This document shows, piece after piece, positions 1 to 6,768 of a stretch of 11,257 nt of DNA (position 1 is the stretch's first letter; each line of letters starts with the position of its first letter). The notes under the pieces were generated by a model that saw only the letters and a program-made list of their open reading frames with translations, did not search any database and was not told the origin of the DNA. The DNA is from Bacteroidota bacterium (GTDB lineage: Bacteria > Bacteroidota > Bacteroidia > Bacteroidales > GCA-2748055). A program made the translations under genes and the position numbers. Location of the stretch: assembly GCA_030592605.1 (NCBI GenBank), contig JAUVIT010000020.1, forward strand, positions 1 to 11,257, given 5' to 3'.

Positions 1-347
1 ATGGCCAGAGGAAGTCCGAGCAGGGAATAGGTTGCAAGTATTGAATCCACACCCGTCTGAGGTGTGGAGATTAAAAAGGAGATGGTGGGACCCCTGGAGG
101 CACCACTTTTGTAAAAACCAATCCCCGCCGGCAGTACCCCGCATGAACAAAGTGGCATGGGAACACCCAGCAGGGAGGCGTTGAACACAGATCTGAAGTT
201 GTTTTGGCCCATGTACCTGGTAATTACATGCCTGGGAAATACTACCCTGAGTATTCCGGCAAACAAGAATCCCAGCAGAAGGTAGGGTGACATCTCGTTA
301 ACCAAACTGGCCAGTTCTTTCAAATATGCACCTGCTATTTCTAACAT
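1..347 (-). CDS. Permease of the ArsP / SO_0444 family (DUF318), N-terminal part, cut by the window edge
   Basis: This open frame starts at an ATG at 345-347 and stays open for 115 codons to the left edge, so the C-terminus is missing. An in-frame TGA lies just upstream, which fixes this ATG as the start. The protein opens with a hydrophobic helix (residues about 20-36, YLLLGFLFAGIL). It then has the family's signature block at about 61-105: GVPMPLCSCGVLP, then GASRG, then FLISTPQTGVDSI. The Cys-Ser-Cys at 67-69 next to a conserved proline-rich helix is typical of this family. Members are multi-span inner-membrane permeases linked to export of organoarsenicals (ArsP) or of copper/zinc (SO_0444 type). 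The substrate cannot be told from this fragment. It is divergent from the WD40 gene, with 79 bases between the two starts. Family assignment is firm; the substrate is open. Confidence 0.85.
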   Translation of the reverse strand, partial: MLEIAGAYLKELASLVNEMSPYLLLGFLFAGILRVVFPRHVITRYMGQNNFRSVFNASLLGVPMPLCSCGVLPAGIGFYKSGASRGPTISFLISTPQTGVDSILATYSLLGLPLA

Positions 348-426
348 CTCACAAAAGTAAGTTACTCAATGTAGCATCCGATCCCCATAATTGGGTATTT
401 TGATCGAATTGAATTATATTTCAGCT

Positions 427-1569
427 ATGCGGATCAAATACCATATGCTTTTTGCCCTTTCGCTCCTTCTGGGTATGCAAAGCACCGCCTGGACTCAGGA
501 AGCATCATACATCCTTAAACGGCAGCTTTTCAAAGTAGCTCTTACCTCCATTAACATCTCTCCTGATGGATTGTTCCTGCTTTCAGGTTTTAATGACGGA
601 ACCTTTCGCTTACTGGACCCGGACAGTTTTGAGGTAAAACTTGAAGTCTCAGGAGCTCACCACAAAGCAGTCAACGCCATTGATATGCCGCCTAAAATGG
701 ATTTTATCCTTACGGCCGGACATAACAGCATCAAGTTGTGGGATCGAAGTGGGAAACACCTGTTCGACTGGAATGCACACGCTACCACCATCTGGAACGC
801 GGAGATCAGCAGCGATGGCCTTTGGGCCGTCTCTTCGGCCATGAATAAAACCTTCCTGCTCTGGGATGTATACAACAATGCCTTAGTGGAGCGGATGCGT
901 GCACATGAGGATGTGGCCATGGCAGTTAGCATCAGTCCGGATTGCCGTCTGATTGCCAGCGGGAGCAAGGATCAAAGCATAAGAATCTGGAATCTGGAGA
1001 CCAGGCAGGTGATCTATCAGTTACATGGTCCTACCCAGGATATATACGATTTGGAGTTCAGTCCGGATGGCAGCCTGCTGGTGGCTTGCTCCAGGGACAA
1101 ATCGGTCCGCTTGTATGATCTGAAGGAGAAGAAATTGCTCCATATCCTGAAAGGACACAGCGATATGGTCCTGGAAGCAGAGTTCAGTCCAAACGGCAGA
1201 TACCTGGTGAGCGCTTCGGCAGATCAATCCATAATCCTGTGGGATGTTCGGAATGGTGAACGGATCCACCAGTTTCTGGAAAATGAAGGTGCGGTAATGG
1301 ATCTGGTATTTCATCCCGATGGACACTCATTCTACAGCATCAGCTATGCGGGCGACATAACCCGGTGGGAAGTGGATCCCGAAATCTTTGTGCTGTACTA
1401 TTATGACTTACCATACCGGGAAGAGCTTGCTGCAGACCTTATTTTCGAGCCAAAAAGAAAAGGCGAATCAAAAAAGGAATACGGAGCCAGAGCAGCAGAG
1501 GCCGCTGTAAAAAAACGCGAAATCATTGCACGCTATTATGAGCTCTACCTGGACGAAACAGAAAAATAA
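427..1569 (+). CDS. Exported WD40-repeat beta-propeller protein
   Basis: 380 residues. I chose the ATG at 427 over an upstream in-frame TTG (391) because it begins a clean signal peptide: a basic start (MRIKYH), a hydrophobic core (LFALSLLLG) and a likely cut near residue 24 (AWTQ). Seven WD40-type blades follow, at about 40-64, 79-106, 119-137, 155-180, 197-222, 229-264 and 278-306. Their ends read SIKLWD, TFLLWD, SIRIWNL, SVRLYDL, SIILWD and ITRWEV, and several carry SPDG turns. Seven blades make one complete propeller. A charged helical tail (about 320-380) contains KRKGESKKEYGAR, similar to tails I recall on other Bacteroidota WD40 proteins. It has no enzyme domain and is probably a periplasmic or outer-envelope scaffold whose partner is unknown. 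Nothing ties it to the downstream tryptophanase, which is 217 bases away. No Shine-Dalgarno sequence is visible. Confidence 0.85.
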   Translation: MRIKYHMLFALSLLLGMQSTAWTQEASYILKRQLFKVALTSINISPDGLFLLSGFNDGTFRLLDPDSFEVKLEVSGAHHKAVNAIDMPPKMDFILTAGHNSIKLWDRSGKHLFDWNAHATTIWNAEISSDGLWAVSSAMNKTFLLWDVYNNALVERMRAHEDVAMAVSISPDCRLIASGSKDQSIRIWNLETRQVIYQLHGPTQDIYDLEFSPDGSLLVACSRDKSVRLYDLKEKKLLHILKGHSDMVLEAEFSPNGRYLVSASADQSIILWDVRNGERIHQFLENEGAVMDLVFHPDGHSFYSISYAGDITRWEVDPEIFVLYYYDLPYREELAADLIFEPKRKGESKKEYGARAAEAAVKKREIIARYYELYLDETEK

Positions 1570-1616
1570 CTGCCCAAAAACATCCATTTTCATCATGCCA
1601 TATTGCCACTTCGCCC

Positions 1617-1624
1617 TACCTTTG
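1617..1624 (+). promoter_or_regulatory. Possible Bacteroidota -7 element (TACCTTTG) ahead of tnaA
   Basis: TACCTTTG matches the TAnnTTTG consensus for the Bacteroidota primary sigma factor and lies in the 217-base gap between the WD40 gene and tnaA. No good TTTG/TTG box is found 19-21 bases upstream; the nearest TTG (1603-1605) is too close. A match this good is expected by chance in a gap of this size roughly one time in twenty. If real, tnaA mRNA would have a leader of about 155 bases. Weak evidence. Confidence 0.2.
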
Positions 1625-1786
1625 CAAGAGGTATGAAAGTACAGACACATATCACTCCCAAACGCTTGTTCCTGAATATCAAACAACGCGATAAATTTTG
1701 TGCCTAGTGCCAGGGCAGTAGTTGCGCCTGGTTCCCAGTGAACTCATTCTTCATTTCTCGCATTCTTACTTGTTACATATTGCCAT

Positions 1787-3166
1787 ATGAATTTACCATA
1801 CGCAGAACCCTATAAAATCAAAATGGTCGAACCCATGTATCCCAGTACCAGGTCCGACCGGGAAGTGTGGCTCAAAGAGGCCCGCTACAATCTTTTCAAC
1901 CTGCTTAGCCCACAGGTCTTTATCGATCTCCTCACCGATTCGGGAACAGGAGCCATGAGCCAGGAGCAGTGGTCGGCCCTTATGAGTGGGGATGAATCCT
2001 ATGCCGGAAGCCAATCTTTCGATCGGATGAAAGAGGTCATAACTTCATTATGCGGATTCCCCTATATCCTTCCAACCCACCAGGGCAGAGCTGCGGAGAA
2101 TGTGCTTTTTTCAGTGATGGTTAAGGAGGGCCATGTGGTTCCGGGGAATGCCCACTTCGATACCACCAAGGGACATATTGAGTTCCGAAAGGCCAGCGCC
2201 TTCGACTGCACCATCGACGAAGCGTCCGATACCACCCTTTACCATCCCTTCAAGGGAAATCTGGATATCAGCAAACTTGAAAATGTGATGGATGTCTACG
2301 GAAAAGAGCGAATCCCCATGATCATCGTAACCGTTACCTGCAACTCCACCGGGGGACAACCCGTGAGTATGGAGAATATGAAAGCGGTAAGAAAATTCGC
2401 CGACCGGCACGGCATCCCGGTGATTTTTGATGCAGCCAGGTTTGCAGAAAATGCCTACTTCATTAAAACCCGGGAGAAGGGCTACGAGGAGCGTTCTATC
2501 CGGGAAATTATACGGGAGATGTTCTCCCTGGCTGATGGGATGACCATGAGCAGCAAGAAGGACGGGATCGTCAATATGGGCGGATTTATTGCTCTTAACA
2601 GCCAGGCCTTATACAGGGAAGCCACTACCTTCAATATCATGTTTGAAGGCTATATCACATACGGGGGCATGTCGGGCAGGGACATGGCCGCATTGGCCCA
2701 GGGCTTGAAGGAGGCCTCTACCTTCGGGTTTCTGGAGAGCCGGATCAAACAGGTACATTACCTGGGCGAACTCCTGAAAGAAGCCGGGATCCCGGTCCAG
2801 GAACCTTTTGGGGGCCACGCCATCTTCGTTGATGCCACCCGCTTCCTCCCCCATGTTCCCAGGGAGGAGTTTATTGCACAGACCCTGGCAGCAGAACTCT
2901 ACCTGGAGTCGGGTGTACGAGCCGTGGAAATAGGTACACTGCTGGCAGACCGTGATCCGGAAACCCGCGAAAATCGCTATCCCAGACTGGAACTGCTGCG
3001 TTTAACCATTCCCCGCAGGGTCTATACCCGGAACCATATGGATTATGTGGCCGCAGCTCTGATCAACATTTACCATCGCAGGGAAAAGATCACTTCGGGC
3101 TATAAAATCAGGTATGAGGCACCCATCATGAGGCACTTCACCGTGGAGCTGGAAAGGATCGGCTAA
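1787..3166 (+). CDS. tnaA: Tryptophanase (L-tryptophan indole-lyase)
   Basis: 459 residues, close to the usual length (about 470). This PLP enzyme splits L-tryptophan into indole, pyruvate and ammonia in the cytoplasm. It aligns end to end with the tryptophanase / tyrosine phenol-lyase family. Tyr72, Arg101, Asn186, Asp215 and Arg218 match the cofactor-binding set. The PLP lysine is Lys258, the second K of MSSKKD. Arg405 (LLRLTIPRR) binds the substrate carboxylate. Three positions choose tryptophanase over tyrosine phenol-lyase: FDTT (Asp125, Thr in the phenol-lyase), GVRAVEIG (Ile382, where the phenol-lyase has Arg), and RHFT (His450, Phe in the phenol-lyase). All active-site residues are intact. 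It has no tnaC-like leader with tryptophan and no tnaB permease in view. Its stop codon overlaps the end of the convergent cytochrome gene. Indole could serve as a signal or waste product, but no link to the cytochrome operon is shown. Confidence 0.95.
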   Translation: MNLPYAEPYKIKMVEPMYPSTRSDREVWLKEARYNLFNLLSPQVFIDLLTDSGTGAMSQEQWSALMSGDESYAGSQSFDRMKEVITSLCGFPYILPTHQGRAAENVLFSVMVKEGHVVPGNAHFDTTKGHIEFRKASAFDCTIDEASDTTLYHPFKGNLDISKLENVMDVYGKERIPMIIVTVTCNSTGGQPVSMENMKAVRKFADRHGIPVIFDAARFAENAYFIKTREKGYEERSIREIIREMFSLADGMTMSSKKDGIVNMGGFIALNSQALYREATTFNIMFEGYITYGGMSGRDMAALAQGLKEASTFGFLESRIKQVHYLGELLKEAGIPVQEPFGGHAIFVDATRFLPHVPREEFIAQTLAAELYLESGVRAVEIGTLLADRDPETRENRYPRLELLRLTIPRRVYTRNHMDYVAAALINIYHRREKITSGYKIRYEAPIMRHFTVELERIG

Positions 3167-4848
3167 TATTGGAAAGCAAAACCCATGTGATTCTGTCCGT
3201 GACAGTTCAGGTAACAACGGCCTGAAAAAACACCCAGGCTCTCAAAATATAGCAGTCCGTTGTTGGCGGGAGAAACAATGCTCATATCAAAATTGATAAG
3301 GTGGGGGTTGTTGGTGCTGTTCCCCTGGGTATTACTAATTCCGTGAGGGTCATGACAGGCATTACAGGGAGTTCCAATATCGCGGATATGCTCTTCATGG
3401 GACCCGAACGATTCATCGTTCAGAATGCTCATCCTGCTATGACAGCTATAGCAAAGTTCATAGGCTGAAGCCGATTCTAAGGTATTATCTGCAGTCTGAT
3501 ACTGATATTTAAGTTGTGCAGTATAGATGGAGCCATGAGGTCCGGATGGTGAACCTGAACCATCACTGGAGTGGCAATCGGTACAAAAGATCATACTCGA
3601 TTCCGTAAGAGGAGCGATAAGGCTTGGAACATTGGGATTGGCGCCTGCTGAAGTGACCGCGTGGTGTGAAGGACTGGCCGCGTCAAACTCCAGTCTTACA
3701 TTATTTTGTTCAATCTGCCGCGAAGTTAGACTTGTCGGTTTGGCCGGACTGTCGGCATGACAGCGATAACACAATTCATAGGCATACTGAATGGGATCCA
3801 CAGGATTTCCACTCTGGTCCACACCGCTTATACCGGTCAGGAATCCATTGGCTGCCGGGGCCAGGGCAGGTGTATTACTCACTGCGTGCGGATTATGACA
3901 ATCCTCACACTCAACATGCATGGAGAGAACCAGGGGATCCTCGGCTGCATCGTGTTCCAGGTTGTAGCCATATACATTATGAAGATAGGGTTTGGCCAAC
4001 TGAGCCACAATATTGGTAGAAGCCACATTGCCGTTGTGACAGGGGAGGCAGTTATTCTCTTCTGCCAACTCATTCAATAGCCGCTGATTGTTTCCGGCAT
4101 TATGTGGTCTGTGGCAGCCTTCACAGGCATTCTCGGCCACATTCTGGTAAGGTGTATGAGGCCATGGGTTGGTACCGTTCCCGTTCCAGGTAGCTGTGGA
4201 TGTGGAATGGGTCGAAAAGGACCAGAAATCCCTGTCGTGACAAGAAAAGCAAAGCTCCGAAAACTGGTTGGTCAGCACCAGAAAATCATTAGTCAGATCA
4301 CGGTGGGGATCGTGACAGGAGGTACATTGCATTCGGCCATTGTAGAGAGCAACCGGTGCAACAATTGCTGAGGGGTCCTTTAGTTGCCCATCGGCTGCGG
4401 CCAGTCCTGTTGTAAAATCAAATGAGATCGGATGATCATCCGCCAGGTCGGTGGACATGTTGGTGGATCCCGGGGGAAGAGTGGTGATTCCTCCCGAGAA
4501 TCCAATATCATCTGTCCGGCTCAACACATTACCCAGCGCAGTGGTACCATCATGACAGCTGAGGCAAAGGATGGAAGCACCATCGGGCTGTCCGGGTACA
4601 GCTTCGCTTGTAGAACTGTGATAGAGGGTATAAGTATAGCCCGGGTCATCCTTGTTCCAGAGCGGACTGGAAGGCAAACTGTTGTGCGGGGTGTGACAGA
4701 AAATACAGATTTCCGATTCTGATACGGCCCTCACATCGCCCGGACCTGTTGTAGAAAGGTTATGTGCCGAATTTATAATGGACTGAGCTCCTGCTCCGGC
4801 CGGGATCATCATTAAAAAGAAAAGAAGCAAAGCGCGGAAATTTCTCAT
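3163..4848 (-). CDS. Exported dodecaheme c-type cytochrome (doubled-CXXCH family), last gene of the operon
   Basis: 561 residues from the ATG at 4848. The frame is open further upstream, but that part overlaps the NHL gene, and this ATG starts a good signal peptide (MRNFRALLLFFLMM...GAGAQ, cut near 21). A second ATG at 4857 would add three residues. Eleven CXXCH motifs begin at residues 48, 95, 175, 200, 242, 267, 314, 360, 422, 466 and 495. A twelfth, CYLNCH at 545, has three residues between the cysteines. Many are followed by xPH, giving extra histidine ligands. Residues 25-205 are a tetraheme module closely like the whole product of 10456-11094, sharing LWxxxxxxxxYTLY, LCLSCHDGT and HPISFD. 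No membrane helix, lipobox or obvious type IX sorting domain is seen. It is therefore periplasmic or released to the surface. It is the largest cytochrome of the set and the best candidate for the outermost electron carrier. It starts one base after the NHL stop. Confidence 0.9.
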   Translation of the reverse strand: MRNFRALLLFFLMMIPAGAGAQSIINSAHNLSTTGPGDVRAVSESEICIFCHTPHNSLPSSPLWNKDDPGYTYTLYHSSTSEAVPGQPDGASILCLSCHDGTTALGNVLSRTDDIGFSGGITTLPPGSTNMSTDLADDHPISFDFTTGLAAADGQLKDPSAIVAPVALYNGRMQCTSCHDPHRDLTNDFLVLTNQFSELCFSCHDRDFWSFSTHSTSTATWNGNGTNPWPHTPYQNVAENACEGCHRPHNAGNNQRLLNELAEENNCLPCHNGNVASTNIVAQLAKPYLHNVYGYNLEHDAAEDPLVLSMHVECEDCHNPHAVSNTPALAPAANGFLTGISGVDQSGNPVDPIQYAYELCYRCHADSPAKPTSLTSRQIEQNNVRLEFDAASPSHHAVTSAGANPNVPSLIAPLTESSMIFCTDCHSSDGSGSPSGPHGSIYTAQLKYQYQTADNTLESASAYELCYSCHSRMSILNDESFGSHEEHIRDIGTPCNACHDPHGISNTQGNSTNNPHLINFDMSIVSPANNGLLYFESLGVFSGRCYLNCHGQNHMGFAFQY

Positions 4849-4849
4849 T

Positions 4850-5830
4850 TCAATCATTTTTTTCCAGTTGAAAAATCTGGACTCTCGCATTGTAGCTGTC
4901 AGCCACATAGATAAAGTCCTGTTCATCAATATAGAGGCCCGCCGGCATCCAGAATTCACCTGCTCCCTGGCCCTGGCTCCCAAAACTGTAGAGAAATCTA
5001 CCTTCAAGGTCAAAAACCTGAACAGCATGAAAAAGTGCATCGGCCACATATATATGACCCTTTGAATCGGTAGCAACCCCTTTGGGACGAGCCATATTCC
5101 CGGTGGCATCGCCCGATTCTCCAAAGGCACTAATGAAGCCTCCCTCTTTATCCAGTATCTGAATGCGCATGTTCATTGAATCCACAATATAGATCCGGCC
5201 CCACTGATCAATCCATATGAAGGTGGGAAAATTAAATAAGCCTGAAGCAGTTCCACGCCCCCCAATTTTTTCAATCAAGTGACCCTCGCTGCTAAACCGG
5301 GCGATCCGATGGGCCCCGGTCTCCACCACCCATATATCGCCTGTACTCCGGTTGCAGGCAATGCCGGTTGGCTGGTCTAAGAGGACAGAATCACCAAAAA
5401 ACAACAACTGTCCCCCGCTGATACGCACCACCTGGTCTAAGCTGGAATCGGTAAAGAGCAAGTCTCCTCCGGACATCCTGCAGATTCCAACCATGGATGG
5501 AAATTCCTTGTCAGCTCTCTTCATAGACCGGACCATGGCTCCCTGACCCTCATTCACCTCAAAGACTCCTCCGGCTCCCTGATCCAGTATCCAGAACTGC
5601 TCCTGATCAAGCGCAACAACATTGAATGGTTTGATCACTTCCTGAGATTTTTGCCCGAAGACAATCCTGGAAACACGATCACCAAAGCTTGTTGTATTCT
5701 TTCCCTTTTCCCCCGGGTAGGTACCGATCCACTTAATATGGTATTCATCAGCAATCTGAGCCCTGAGTGGAGATACGAAAAAGAGGGCCAGTAGAAGCAC
5801 CATCCCTGCCCTTAGGAACAAGGTGGTCAT
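4850..5830 (-). CDS. Secreted NHL-repeat six-bladed beta-propeller protein
   Basis: 326 residues from the ATG at 5830. I prefer this start because it gives a compact signal peptide (MTTLFLRAG, then VLLLALFFVS, then LRAQ with a cut near 24-25). The ATG at 5866 would add 12 residues and is possible. Longer starts run into the cytochrome gene upstream. Six NHL blades lie at about 65-90, 110-136, 152-178, 198-226, 246-273 and 294-321. Typical stretches are RPKGVATDSKGHIYVAD and MPAGLYIDEQDFIYVADS. It has no heme motif, enzyme motif or lipobox. It is paralogous to the NHL lipoprotein at 9331-10413, sharing xxxFG near residue 58 followed by IKPxxV. NHL propellers usually bind proteins or ligands, so it may dock or space the cytochromes encoded on either side. 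That role is inferred from position. The next gene begins after a one-base gap. Confidence 0.88.
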   Translation of the reverse strand: MTTLFLRAGMVLLLALFFVSPLRAQIADEYHIKWIGTYPGEKGKNTTSFGDRVSRIVFGQKSQEVIKPFNVVALDQEQFWILDQGAGGVFEVNEGQGAMVRSMKRADKEFPSMVGICRMSGGDLLFTDSSLDQVVRISGGQLLFFGDSVLLDQPTGIACNRSTGDIWVVETGAHRIARFSSEGHLIEKIGGRGTASGLFNFPTFIWIDQWGRIYIVDSMNMRIQILDKEGGFISAFGESGDATGNMARPKGVATDSKGHIYVADALFHAVQVFDLEGRFLYSFGSQGQGAGEFWMPAGLYIDEQDFIYVADSYNARVQIFQLEKND

Positions 5831-5876
5831 CTTTACTAGTGTTTTATATATGCTGGAAAGAACCATTGTGTAAGAA

Positions 5877-6758
5877 TTAGCGCTGGTAGGACAGCTTTCC
5901 ATGACACCCGGGAAGACAGGATCCTCCCTGCTCTTCCGGCACAAAATTCATTTGCATCTCCCAGGATCCAAAACCAATATGCTCTTCTATCAGGTATGGC
6001 TGAGGCGAGCCATGGATGTTATGACACATCCTGCAGTTCCTGCCCTTGTTCCCATTCATATGCAGGTAGTGGAGATTCTTTTTCCCATTCCGAAAACCAG
6101 TACCATATTCCGTCTCCTCAGCATTCATACGGTTGGTGTCGTGACAAAGAAAGCAAAGCTCAAAATTCTCTGTGCTTGCAGGAACATAGTCCTCCTCTGG
6201 AAAACGGTCCACCAGAAGGGCACGAAAATCAGAGCCATGAGCCTGGTGACAAGACATACACCCTCCACCCGGGATGGCCGAATGCACCATCATGTTTCCT
6301 TGTACAAGACGCCTGATATTAAGGGTTTCTGTTGAATCGGTTCTGTAATCCTGCTTATGGCAGCTTAAACACAGATCAGGATCTGGAAGGTGCAACAAAG
6401 AAGTCTCAGAGGAACCGTGGGCATTATGACAGCCCAGACAATCACCAGCCGCCACAGCTTGATGAGGATGGGCCTTATCCAGGCTTTCCTCGTGACAATA
6501 ATAGCAGAGAGTCGGGATTTCGTCCATCAATCGAAAACCAACACTATCTCCCGAAGGGTGAGATGCTCCGGTGGATTCGTGACAGTTGTCACAGGCATCC
6601 TCGGCAGGATAGTGCATTACGTCCTGTTCCACAAGATCTCCGTGACATTCTTTACAGTCATAGAATTGCCGATCGGCAAGCCCAGATCCAGCTTCGTCAG
6701 ATCCACTGAAAGGCAGGGCCAGGATAATAAGAAGATCAAGTATAAGTGACGGAATCAT
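5877..6758 (-). CDS. Exported multiheme c-type cytochrome, eight CXXCH plus one CX3CH
   Basis: 293 residues. Eight CXXCH motifs begin at residues 35, 56, 85, 107, 130, 167, 202 and 242, and a CX3CH (CLPGCH) is at 281, near the C-terminus. Most are followed by xHG or similar, as in doubled-CXXCH (cytochrome c3-like) proteins. The C-terminal block GFGSWEMQM...GGSCLPGCH...YQR is a unit I recall from related multiheme proteins in other phyla. The N-terminus (MIPSLILDLLIILALPFSG) is hydrophobic enough for export but has no Lys or Arg before the core and has Asp at position 8, which is unusual. It may be poorly cleaved and act as an anchor. No alternative in-frame start exists just upstream. The gene sits 10 bases after the barrel gene, the position expected for the cytochrome that fits into the barrel. 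It could equally be periplasmic or external. Confidence 0.88.
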   Translation of the reverse strand: MIPSLILDLLIILALPFSGSDEAGSGLADRQFYDCKECHGDLVEQDVMHYPAEDACDNCHESTGASHPSGDSVGFRLMDEIPTLCYYCHEESLDKAHPHQAVAAGDCLGCHNAHGSSETSLLHLPDPDLCLSCHKQDYRTDSTETLNIRRLVQGNMMVHSAIPGGGCMSCHQAHGSDFRALLVDRFPEEDYVPASTENFELCFLCHDTNRMNAEETEYGTGFRNGKKNLHYLHMNGNKGRNCRMCHNIHGSPQPYLIEEHIGFGSWEMQMNFVPEEQGGSCLPGCHGKLSYQR

Positions 6759-6768
6759 AAGTTCGGGG

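Noticed and set aside
1633..1707. 24-codon open frame in the tnaA leader, the same length as the E. coli TnaC leader peptide
   Set aside because: It has no tryptophan, which the TnaC mechanism needs, and only faint similarity. No ribosome binding site is visible. Length agreement alone is not evidence.
1787..3166. Tyrosine phenol-lyase as the product
   Set aside because: Asp125, Ile382 and His450 occupy the positions where phenol-lyases have Thr, Arg and Phe, so tryptophanase fits better.
3666..4371. Plus-strand open frames across the dodecaheme gene
   Set aside because: They are antisense shadows of the cytochrome gene, with no domain, signal peptide or sensible composition.
3163..5130. 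Long 655-codon version of the dodecaheme frame, starting at 5130
   Set aside because: The extra 94 codons lie inside the NHL gene on the same strand in another frame and put a good signal peptide in the middle of the chain. The start at 4848 is far more natural.
5901..6749. Plus-strand open frames across the nonaheme gene, some with many Cys and His
   Set aside because: Their Cys/His content comes from reading the complement of CXXCH codons and no CXXCH motif appears. Shadows only.
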